8,318 nt of DNA from Synechococcaceae cyanobacterium (lineage in GTDB: Bacteria > Cyanobacteriota > Cyanobacteriia > PCC-6307 > Cyanobiaceae): contig CANHGA010000082.1 in assembly GCA_947460085.1 (NCBI GenBank), forward strand, positions 1 through 8,318, in the 5' to 3' direction. Positions within the stretch are counted from its first letter, which is position 1, and the number at the start of each line of letters is the position of its first letter. Below the pieces are notes generated by a model. That model saw nothing but the letters and a program-made list of their open reading frames with translations, was not told the DNA's origin and searched no databases. This document shows, one piece after another, positions 1 through 7,487 of the stretch. The position numbers were made by a program, and so were the translations under genes.

Positions 1-56
1 CGCCGTAGCCAGCGGGGGGCTCGGATCCGACGTGGGGATCGGGAAAAACCACTCAT
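1..56 (-). CDS. possible 5' end of a gene running off the left edge
   Basis: An open frame on the minus strand begins with ATG at 56-54 and stays open to the window edge. It encodes about 18 residues beginning MSGFSRSPRRIRAP, arginine-rich. It lies 30 bases downstream of the transporter stop on the same strand, so it could be the next gene of the same operon. The ATG is the last of three ATGA stop/start overlaps spaced exactly 17 bases apart. No clear Shine-Dalgarno sequence precedes it, so translation may depend on coupling. The product cannot be identified from so few residues, and the frame could be chance. Confidence 0.4.
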   Translation of the reverse strand, partial: MSGFSRSPRRIRAPRWLR

Positions 57-65
57 GACAAAACT

Positions 66-99
66 TGGCTCATGAAAGGTGGTGGCTCATGAAAGGTGG
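66..99. repeat. perfect 17-bp tandem repeat, two copies, with a degenerate third
   Basis: The unit TGGCTCATGAAAGGTGG occurs at 66-82 and is repeated without mismatch at 83-99. The core CTCATGA also occurs at 52-58, exactly 17 bases before its counterpart at 69-75, with unrelated flanks. The repeat covers the last codons and the stop of the minus-strand transporter. Because 17 is not a multiple of three, each added copy shifts the frame. On the minus strand every unit carries ATGA, an overlapping start and stop. Confidence 0.9.
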
Positions 100-1466
100 G
101 GGCTGAGATGCAGGCCTTTCTCGGGCCAGCGTCGCATCACCACAAGCCCCAGTACGACCAGGATGGCGGGGATCAAGCCCATGCACAAGCGAATGGCGAT
201 CAGGGCGCTGTTGGGTTGGTCCATGACTTGGGCCGCCACATAACCGCTGAAGCTCATCAGGTTGCCAAAGAAAAACAGGGCCAAGCTGATACAGATTTTT
301 TGGGCGAGCACCATCCAGGCGCTGTACTGGCCAGCGGGTTTTTCCGAATCCGCATCGATCGCATCGGGCAGTAGGGCCCAGGGAATCAGGTAGGCCGTGG
401 AGGCACCGGTACCCGCTACCACAATGGTGAGCAGCAGGAGGGCCAGCCGCACCGCATTGCTGGCCGATCCCGTGGGGGCGATCGCCGCATCGAGAGGTGG
501 GATCAGCATGGCCATGGTGCAGGCCAAAATCCAAAGCCCTGACCCCCATTGCAGGGCCCTGATGCGGCCATGGCTTTGGGCCACGGCGTTCCACACCCAA
601 AGACCACCCAGGGTGCTCACCAGGAAGGGCAACAGGATCCAATTGCTCCAGCCCTCGGGGAGGTGCATCACCACGGGCAGGTAGATCAGCGCGGCGGTTT
701 GCATGATCTGCAGGGCGCACCAGAGCAGGAGATAGAGCCCCAAAACCATGATGAAGCGACGGTTTTGGCGCACCCGCTTGAGCAGTCGCCTGGTGGTGCC
801 GGCTTGGCTGATCGGCTTTTGGCAATTGCGGGCCGCAGGGGCGAGGCCCCAGCCACAGAGCAGGCTGGCGATGGCCACCACCACGCCAGAAAGGATCCCC
901 ATCTGCCAATACTTGGCCGGGTTGTCGTGGTCACCGAGGAGCAGGGCTCCAATCACAATCCCCAGCAGGCTGGCCAGGATCGAACCGGTGAATCGCACCG
1001 TGTTCAAGCGGGTTCGCAGCCCCACGTCGGTGGTCAGCTCGGCGGCGAGGGCGGCATAGGGAAGGTTGACGCAGGTGTAGAGGGTGTTGGCCCCGATCGA
1101 AATGGCCACAAACACCGCAAACTTCACCCATACGGGGCCGGGCGGCAGCCACCACATGCCTGCCATGGCGGCGCCCAAGGGAATGGCACACACCAGGATC
1201 CAGGGGATCCGCGGCCCCCATCGGGTTGTTGTTTTGTCGCTAAGCCAGCCGACCAGGGGGTCGTTGAGGGCATCCCAAAGGCGGGCGATCATCAGCACCA
1301 GGCCGGCCATCCAAGGCGGTAGGCCGGCGGCGGCGGTGTAAAAGATAAACAGATAGAAGCCGATCAGGGATGCGGCCATGCCGGTTCCGGCATCACCTAA
1401 GCCATAGGACCAGAGCAGTTGCTGGCGGCGAAAACCCCGCAGGTCGGCGGCATCGGTGATGGCCAA
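87..1466 (-). CDS. GPH-family (MelB-like) sugar:cation symporter, MFS superfamily
   Basis: This is a 459-residue, very hydrophobic protein with about twelve predicted membrane segments, the usual size for the glycoside-pentoside-hexuronide:cation symporter family (MFS_2). Family hallmarks seen are DALNDPLVGWLSD at residues 65-77, followed by TRWGPRIPWIL at 81-91 in the first cytoplasmic loop; an LPYAALAAELT segment with R151 and R153 at about 135-158; and a second-half motif LLPDAIDADSE at 366-376. The family takes up sugars or glycosides with H+ or Na+ across the inner membrane. The substrate here cannot be read from sequence. The start is TTG at 1466: an in-frame TAG lies at 1475-1473, only two codons upstream, and a good AGGAG stands ten bases before the TTG. 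The stop lies inside a 17-bp tandem repeat. The gene is divergent from tRNA-Gly, and a possible partner gene follows at the left edge. Confidence 0.92.
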   Translation of the reverse strand: MAITDAADLRGFRRQQLLWSYGLGDAGTGMAASLIGFYLFIFYTAAAGLPPWMAGLVLMIARLWDALNDPLVGWLSDKTTTRWGPRIPWILVCAIPLGAAMAGMWWLPPGPVWVKFAVFVAISIGANTLYTCVNLPYAALAAELTTDVGLRTRLNTVRFTGSILASLLGIVIGALLLGDHDNPAKYWQMGILSGVVVAIASLLCGWGLAPAARNCQKPISQAGTTRRLLKRVRQNRRFIMVLGLYLLLWCALQIMQTAALIYLPVVMHLPEGWSNWILLPFLVSTLGGLWVWNAVAQSHGRIRALQWGSGLWILACTMAMLIPPLDAAIAPTGSASNAVRLALLLLTIVVAGTGASTAYLIPWALLPDAIDADSEKPAGQYSAWMVLAQKICISLALFFFGNLMSFSGYVAAQVMDQPNSALIAIRLCMGLIPAILVVLGLVVMRRWPEKGLHLSPHLS

Positions 1467-1476
1467 GGGGGGCTAA

Positions 1477-1481
1477 CTCCT
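1477..1481 (-). promoter_or_regulatory. Shine-Dalgarno site that fixes the TTG start of the symporter
   Basis: The minus strand reads AGGAG here, ten bases upstream of the TTG at 1466. With the in-frame stop at 1475-1473 just inside it, this leaves the TTG as the only reasonable start, since the next in-frame ATG is residue 30, already inside the first membrane segment. Confidence 0.6.
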
Positions 1482-1581
1482 GGATTTGGGTAAAGCGGAG
1501 GCCATAATGCTGCAGCTCGCGCCGAGGATTTCGCTGCGAGGGGCTGGCAGGCCATACCTTCATTGGTACGTTTGCACTGCT

Positions 1582-3736
<2,155 letters not shown>

Positions 3737-3795
3737 CAGGCTGGGCCTGGGCTCCCACAAACTAGGCAGCTGATCGTGGCTCAGCCTCCATTTCT

Positions 3796-4512
3796 GTGCA
3801 AACCCTTTCCTCCGACGTTGGTCGGCCGCCGGTAGCGATCCGACCAGGACTGTGGCTGTTCGCCCCAAGTCGGGAAAGCCAAGGGGGGAGCAGTTGGTTG
3901 CTCGAGGCGGAAGCCCTGGGCAGCGACGGCGATCTGTTGGTGGATTGTCCTGCTTTTAACCAGGCGAATCTCGCCATGCTTGAGCAGCGCACGGCAGCGG
4001 TGGGTCCAGGCACCCTGGTGCTGACGAGCCGTGACGGCCATGGCCGCTGCCGCCGTTTCCAGGAGGCCCTGGGCTGGCGGGTGCTGGTGCAGGAGCAGGA
4101 GGCCTATCTGCTGCCTGGGGTCCAGCAACTCACCACCTTCTCCGAGGAGCATCGCTTGGGGGCCGGGGTGCGCATGCTCTGGACGCCGGGCCCAACCCCG
4201 GGGGCCAGCGTGGTGCATGTCTGCGTTGGTTCCTCCACTGATCCGGCGGGCCTCGATGGACTGTTTTGTGGTCGCTTGCTGCTGCCGGTTGCCCCAGGCC
4301 AGCTCGCTCCCTTGCGCACGGCGCGCACCTTCCATTGGCCGCGCCAATTGGCGAGCCTGGGGCGCCTCAGGGACTGGTTGCCGTTACAAAGTCCCCAGTG
4401 GATTGCCACCGGAGGGGGCCTCGGGGCTTTGCGGGGGGAGAAATTGGTGATGGACGGGGCAAAAGCCTTGGCCCAACTGGACTTGGTCGATTTGGCTGGG
4501 GTCTCCGTTTAG
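3796..4512 (+). CDS. metallo-beta-lactamase-fold-like protein with missing metal ligands
   Basis: This is a 238-residue protein whose layout resembles an MBL-fold hydrolase but with the metal site eroded. Where active members have THxHxDH, it has TSRDGHG at 77-83, keeping only H82. Where they have TPGHTPG, it has TPGPTPG at 130-136, with proline at the histidine position. Where they have LFxGD, it has LFCGR at 156-160, with arginine for the bridging aspartate. The N-terminal strand region (PGLWLFAP, 17-24) and the LLVDCP segment (47-52) also match the fold. It is probably a non-catalytic or altered cytosolic member; its function is unknown. The start is GTG at 3796 with no clear Shine-Dalgarno site and no better in-frame alternative nearby. 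It is divergent from glgX, with 59 bases between the chosen starts, and upstream of HU. Fold assignment is by motif resemblance only. Confidence 0.8.
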   Translation: MQTLSSDVGRPPVAIRPGLWLFAPSRESQGGSSWLLEAEALGSDGDLLVDCPAFNQANLAMLEQRTAAVGPGTLVLTSRDGHGRCRRFQEALGWRVLVQEQEAYLLPGVQQLTTFSEEHRLGAGVRMLWTPGPTPGASVVHVCVGSSTDPAGLDGLFCGRLLLPVAPGQLAPLRTARTFHWPRQLASLGRLRDWLPLQSPQWIATGGGLGALRGEKLVMDGAKALAQLDLVDLAGVSV

Positions 4513-4526
4513 ATCAATGAGGGAGA

Positions 4527-4555
4527 TTTTCAGGTCTTGTTTTGGTGGGGATAAT
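4527..4555 (+). promoter_or_regulatory. candidate sigma70-type promoter for the HU gene
   Basis: TTTTCA at 4527-4532 matches four of six -35 positions. GATAAT at 4550-4555 matches five of six -10 positions. The spacer is the ideal 17 bases. If used, transcription would start near 4562 and leave a leader of about 140 bases before the HU start codon. This is a pattern match only. Confidence 0.35.
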
Positions 4556-4702
4556 CACCAGAAGCCCTGCGGCAGCATTGGTTTGGGTTGCAGACAACGG
4601 CGAAGGCCCATACCATTGGCGAGAACCGCGGCTGGTAGGAGCTTTTGGCTTCCCGGCTAAGACTCAACCACTTGACCGCCGATTCCCAAGTTTCCCGCTC
4701 CT

Positions 4703-4978
4703 ATGAACAAAGCTGATCTCGTCAATCTGGTGGCTGCTCGTACTGAGCTGACCAAAACCGATGTCTCCCAAGTCGTCGATGCCGCCATCGAAACCATCAT
4801 TGATTCCGTTGTGGAAGGCAAGAAGGTGTCGATCCTCGGTTTCGGTTCCTTTGAGCCCCGTGAGCGTTCTGCCCGCCAGGGTTTGAACCCTAAAACCGGC
4901 GAAAAAATCAAGATCCCTGCCAAGCGCGTGCCTGCTTTCACCGCCGGCAAAATGTTCAAAGACCGCGTTCAGGGTTGA
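4703..4978 (+). CDS. HU-family nucleoid DNA-binding protein
   Basis: At 91 residues this is the standard length of an HU monomer. The protein dimerises, bends DNA and compacts the nucleoid. Two N-terminal helices (about 3-38) are followed by the signature LGFGSFEPRERSARQGLNP at 45-63, with the flexible DNA-clasping arm around N62-P63 and basic residues K64, K68, K70, K74 and R75. It closes with AFTAGKMFKDRV at 78-89. Nothing is missing. The start is an ATG preceded by CCCGCTCCT, which is not a Shine-Dalgarno sequence. It has its own probable promoter upstream and a strong intrinsic terminator at 5056-5079, so it is likely monocistronic and highly expressed. The choice between a hup-type symbol and IHF is not made here; the sequence looks like HU. 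Confidence 0.97.
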   Translation: MNKADLVNLVAARTELTKTDVSQVVDAAIETIIDSVVEGKKVSILGFGSFEPRERSARQGLNPKTGEKIKIPAKRVPAFTAGKMFKDRVQG

Positions 4979-5055
4979 TCCTTCTCGACCAGTCCACGAT
5001 CGCTTTGCCCTGCTTTCCCACTTCGTGGTCCTAGCAGTCGGACACGTGCGTTCCC

Positions 5056-5079
5056 AGCGGCCCTACAGGGCCGCTTTTT
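5056..5079 (+). terminator. intrinsic terminator after HU
   Basis: A perfect 8-bp GC-rich stem, AGCGGCCC (5056-5063) with GGGCCGCT (5068-5075), encloses a TACA tetraloop and is followed at once by a run of five T (5075-5079). It ends one base before the ATG at 5081 that opens the gluQ frame. Confidence 0.88.
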
Positions 5080-5080
5080 G

Positions 5081-6064
5081 ATGACGTTTTCTGGCCTGCC
5101 TTCCCTGCTGCCAAGCCTGCCAAGCCATGTGGCGGCCCAGATCCAGGCTGGCCTCTCGCAACGGGAGCAGGGCTATCGGGGGCGTTTTGCCCCCTCGCCC
5201 ACCGGCGAGCTGCACCGGGGCAATTTGCGCACGGCCCTGTTGAGTTGGCTGGAGGCGCGCCTCCACGGTGGCGAGTGGCTGCTGCGGCTCGACGATCTCG
5301 ATACCCCGCGTAACCGGGCGGGGGCTGCGGAGGCGATCCAGGCTGATTTGCAGTGGCTCGGGCTCGATTGGGATGGGCCGGTGATTTGGCAAAGCCGGCG
5401 GCGCGGCTTGTACGCCACGGTGCTTTCGGCCCTGCGGCGCGAGGGACTGCTCTACCCCTGCCGTTGCAGTCGGCGCTTGCTGGCGGACATCTCCGCGCCC
5501 CATGGATCCAGCCCGGTCTATCCGGGCTTTTGCCTAGGGGCCTCCCATGGCTGGGGCGTGGTGGAGCAACGGCTGCCCAGTTGGCGCCTGCGGGTGCCTC
5601 GGGGTCGTCTCCGGTGGCGCGAGCGTTACGGCGCACCTGGCGAGGTGGATGGTCCTGAAGCGGTGGGGGATGTGGTGCTCCGCCGCGCCGATGGATTTTT
5701 GGCCTATCACCTCGCGACAGCGGTGGATGAATTGACCCTGGGCATCAGTGATGTGCTGCGGGGCGACGACCTCTGGAGCTCCACGGCAGCCCAGGTGGCG
5801 GTCATGGCCCAACTGGGTGCGGGCCCGCCGCGCTACGGCCACGTGCCGCTTTGGCGGGATGGTTCGGGCCACCGGCTCTGCAAGCGGGAGGGATCGGCTG
5901 GCTTGGCGGGTTATCGGAGCAGGGGTTTGACGGCTGCTGCCGTGATCGGTGCCATGGCAGCCAGTGCGGGGCTCGTGCCCCAGGGCAGTGAGTTGAGCGC
6001 CCAGGAGCTCCTTGGTGACCTCGACTGGGCCCCCGTTGAGTGCCGCATTCGTGTTGGATTTTGA
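5081..6064 (+). CDS. gluQ: glutamyl-Q tRNA(Asp) synthetase (GluQ-RS)
   Basis: GluQ-RS activates glutamate and attaches it to queuosine at position 34 of tRNA-Asp, unlike GluRS, which charges the tRNA 3' end. From ATG 5081 it has 327 residues, slightly above the roughly 300 usual for the family, and lacks the GluRS anticodon-binding domain. Visible motifs are RFAPSPTGELHRGN at 35-48 (HIGH-type ATP site); RLDDLDTPRNR at 69-79; a zinc site C127-x-C129 with Y147-x3-C151; an AYHLATAVDE segment at 208-217; and a KMSKS-type HRLCKREG at 264-271 in which the usual serine is C267. The start is uncertain. TTG 5078 and ATG 5081 abut the terminator T-run, and GTG 5129 would leave 16 residues before YRGRF, closer to the family norm. 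No start has a clear ribosome binding site. Confidence 0.93.
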   Translation: MTFSGLPSLLPSLPSHVAAQIQAGLSQREQGYRGRFAPSPTGELHRGNLRTALLSWLEARLHGGEWLLRLDDLDTPRNRAGAAEAIQADLQWLGLDWDGPVIWQSRRRGLYATVLSALRREGLLYPCRCSRRLLADISAPHGSSPVYPGFCLGASHGWGVVEQRLPSWRLRVPRGRLRWRERYGAPGEVDGPEAVGDVVLRRADGFLAYHLATAVDELTLGISDVLRGDDLWSSTAAQVAVMAQLGAGPPRYGHVPLWRDGSGHRLCKREGSAGLAGYRSRGLTAAAVIGAMAASAGLVPQGSELSAQELLGDLDWAPVECRIRVGF

Positions 6065-6095
6065 GCCCTAAGGCTTAAGAAAGTTTTCCAGGTTA

Positions 6096-6452
6096 ATGCG
6101 ATCAAATCCAGCCACACTGGTCAAAACAAAAATATTGCGAGGCAATAAGACCGTGGTGAGTAAAAACGTGGTGAATAAAACCGGGGCGAAAAAAAACCTG
6201 CTTACAGCTTCGTACCAAGCTGCCAGCCAAAGTTGCGACCAATGTGGCGGGAGCGGCATGCTCCGGCTGAGCGACCAGCGCTACCGCACCTGTCTTGAAT
6301 GCCTCGGCCAGGGCAAGGTCGCCCCGTTGTCCGGGGCCATCACAACGGCCGACCTGTTGCAGGGCCAACTGCCCCAGCAACCGACCAAGCGATCCGACCC
6401 GAAGCCCCAGCTTGAGGTCAACGCTGTTGGTTTTTCTTCTGGCGCCAAATAA
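6096..6452 (+). CDS. small zinc-finger protein with paired CxxCxGxG motifs (DnaJ-type cysteine-rich repeats)
   Basis: This is a 118-residue protein of unknown function. Its centre carries two CxxCxGxG repeats, CDQCGGSG at 47-54 and CLECLGQG at 66-73, the pattern of the DnaJ cysteine-rich domain, here reduced to a single zinc-site pair without a J domain. Such stand-alone modules in cyanobacteria and plastids are thought to bind unfolded proteins or partners, but the role here is inference. The N-terminus (1-34) is lysine-rich and contains a short repeat VVSKN/VVNKT. The C-terminal 40 residues are proline- and glutamine-rich and probably disordered. The start could instead be GTG at 6153, ten bases after GAGG, giving 99 residues beginning near the repeat; ATG 6096 has only a weak AGG three bases away. 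It follows gluQ by 31 bases on the same strand. Confidence 0.82.
   Translation: MRSNPATLVKTKILRGNKTVVSKNVVNKTGAKKNLLTASYQAASQSCDQCGGSGMLRLSDQRYRTCLECLGQGKVAPLSGAITTADLLQGQLPQQPTKRSDPKPQLEVNAVGFSSGAK
6153..6182 (+). repeat. 15-bp imperfect direct repeat inside the zinc-finger gene
   Basis: GTGGTGAGTAAAAAC at 6153-6167 is followed directly by GTGGTGAATAAAACC at 6168-6182, differing at two positions. It is in frame and encodes VVSKN then VVNKT. It also offers several GTG start candidates and sits in a stretch noticeably richer in A and T than its surroundings. Confidence 0.7.
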
Positions 6453-6534
6453 AGAAGCCGGCCGTTGCTACTACGACGGCCAAGGGGGCAGCCGTGAGCA
6501 GCAGCAGGATGACGGCAGTCCAATCGGTGTACAT
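6418..6534 (-). CDS. 38-residue single-helix membrane protein
   Basis: A short frame from ATG 6534 to TGA 6420-6418 encodes a protein with a polar start (MYTDWT), one continuous hydrophobic segment at about 7-30 (VILLLLTAAPLAVVVATAGF), and a strongly basic tail RQKKNQQR. By the positive-inside rule the tail would face the cytoplasm. This is the architecture of the many mini-subunits of cyanobacterial photosystem, cytochrome b6f and NDH-1 complexes, but it matches none that I recognise (not PsbM, PsbN, PsbT, PetG, PetN or Psb30 as I know them). Its last 35 bases overlap tail-to-tail with the zinc-finger gene, and it is divergent from the gene at 6579. No clear Shine-Dalgarno site is seen. The composition argues for a real gene, but homologue support was not tested. 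Confidence 0.68.
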   Translation of the reverse strand: MYTDWTAVILLLLTAAPLAVVVATAGFFIWRQKKNQQR

Positions 6535-6578
6535 CGCTGCGGATTCAAATCGGTGCCATCATCCCAGGAGAGCTCCCC

Positions 6579-6881
6579 ATGGGGGAGAACCTTGTGTTGC
6601 TTGATAGGCCGTTGATGGGGATTGGATTGGGCGTGCTGCGGACCGGCTTGTTGGGGTTGGCCGTTGCCGGCGGGGGCCTGGTGGTGGCTTGGGCCATGCC
6701 GGGGAACGCCGGCGTTGTCTTTGACAACTGCCAAACCCTGCCTGGCGGGGCGGTCAGTTGCAACACCCGGCCTACGGGCAATACCCGCGACAACGACGAA
6801 GCGGCGCGCTACGGGCTGTTTGACCAGGCAAGCCCGGGCTGGAACGAGTACGACCCGGAGGCGGGATACAACTCCATGTAG
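6579..6881 (+). CDS. small exported or membrane-anchored hypothetical protein
   Basis: This 100-residue protein has a hydrophobic stretch at about 15-38 that looks like a signal peptide, with possible cleavage near AWAMPGNAG (37-45), or a signal anchor. The mature part begins VVFDNCQTLPGG and carries two cysteines about ten residues apart (NCQ and SCN) that could form a disulphide outside the cytoplasm. The C-terminal half is acidic, with RYGLFDQASPGWNEYDPEAG. It resembles short secreted proteins conserved among picocyanobacteria; no function is known to me. The start is ATG with AGGAG eight bases upstream (6566-6570), one of the best ribosome binding sites in the window. The stop is only five bases from the stop of the convergent gene. 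Confidence 0.82.
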   Translation: MGENLVLLDRPLMGIGLGVLRTGLLGLAVAGGGLVVAWAMPGNAGVVFDNCQTLPGGAVSCNTRPTGNTRDNDEAARYGLFDQASPGWNEYDPEAGYNSM

Positions 6882-6886
6882 CGCTT

Positions 6887-7408
6887 TCAGCTCCGCCAGA
6901 GGGCCAGGCCACCGCCCCGGCCCCGGGCCGCCAACCAGCGCTCTTCGCCGTTAGTGCCACTGGAACTACCACTCGTATTACCGCTGGCGATCAGGGCAAA
7001 GAAGGGCAGTTTTGCTTCCGCCGGCTTGGGTAGGGCCCGCTGGATCAGGAGCCAGGGACCCAGGCGCACCTCGAGCTGCTCAAACCAAAACACCAGCAAG
7101 GGGCGCCGGCCTCTGAGCTGGCCAGGACCTTCGAATTGGAGTTTGAGCGTGCCCAGGTGGACGCTGTTGTGGACTCGCAAGTTGGTTGGCTCGGTACCGG
7201 GGCGAATCGACAGGGTGGCTTTGAGGCTGCGAAGCAGGGCGGCGGCGGCGGCCATCGGCGGTGCGGTTCGTTGCTTGCCCCACAGTTGATCCAGGCGCCA
7301 TTCGGCCCCAAGGGCCTCAGGGGTCAGGCCACTGCCCTCCTGGCGGCTGAGTTTTTCGGCGGCGAGCAGGTCTGGGCCGTTGGGAAGCCCCTGCTCTTTG
7401 GATTCCAT
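6887..7408 (-). CDS. conserved-looking hypothetical protein, about 173 residues
   Basis: I do not recognise a named family. From ATG 7408 it has 173 residues; a TTG at 7441 would add 11. The N-terminal third is charged and probably helical. The middle is a beta-rich stretch with alternating hydrophobics (LKATLSIRP, LGTLKLQFEGPGQL, RPLLVFWFEQLEVRLGPW). The end is LPFFALIASGNTSG, a serine/glycine-rich linker with EERWLAARGRGGGLALW. No signal peptide or membrane helix is evident, so it is probably cytosolic. The terminal RGGGLALW reads like a conserved tag seen in picocyanobacterial hypotheticals; this is recollection, not a search. It is convergent with the exported protein at 6579 and divergent from the DUF2939-like gene. 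Neither start has a convincing ribosome binding site. Confidence 0.78.
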   Translation of the reverse strand: MESKEQGLPNGPDLLAAEKLSRQEGSGLTPEALGAEWRLDQLWGKQRTAPPMAAAAALLRSLKATLSIRPGTEPTNLRVHNSVHLGTLKLQFEGPGQLRGRRPLLVFWFEQLEVRLGPWLLIQRALPKPAEAKLPFFALIASGNTSGSSSGTNGEERWLAARGRGGGLALWRS

Positions 7409-7487
7409 GGGCAACCAAACCTTGCTGATCTCGGATCCCAATTTCAGCAGGCCCCAAGCTCTCTAGGCACATTCAGGCAGGGGTCCC

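Noticed and set aside
70..909. 279-residue minus-strand frame within the symporter
   Set aside because: It is a shifted-frame shadow of the symporter, rich in proline, histidine and arginine, with no hydrophobic pattern or motif.
549..1322. 257-residue plus-strand frame opposite the symporter
   Set aside because: Its histidine-, glutamine- and glycine-rich composition is typical of antisense translation of a membrane protein gene in GC-rich DNA.
3737..3868. Longer N-terminus of GlgX from TTG 3868
   Set aside because: It would overlap the divergent gene by 73 bases, lacks a ribosome binding site, and adds residues unlike the family's N-terminus; kept only as an alternative.
5031..5636. 201-residue minus-strand frame opposite gluQ
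   Set aside because: Low-complexity alanine, proline and arginine composition, and it runs through the terminator hairpin; it is a shadow of gluQ.
6064..6075. AGCC/GGCT hairpin after gluQ as a terminator
   Set aside because: Only four base pairs and no clean T-run follow it.
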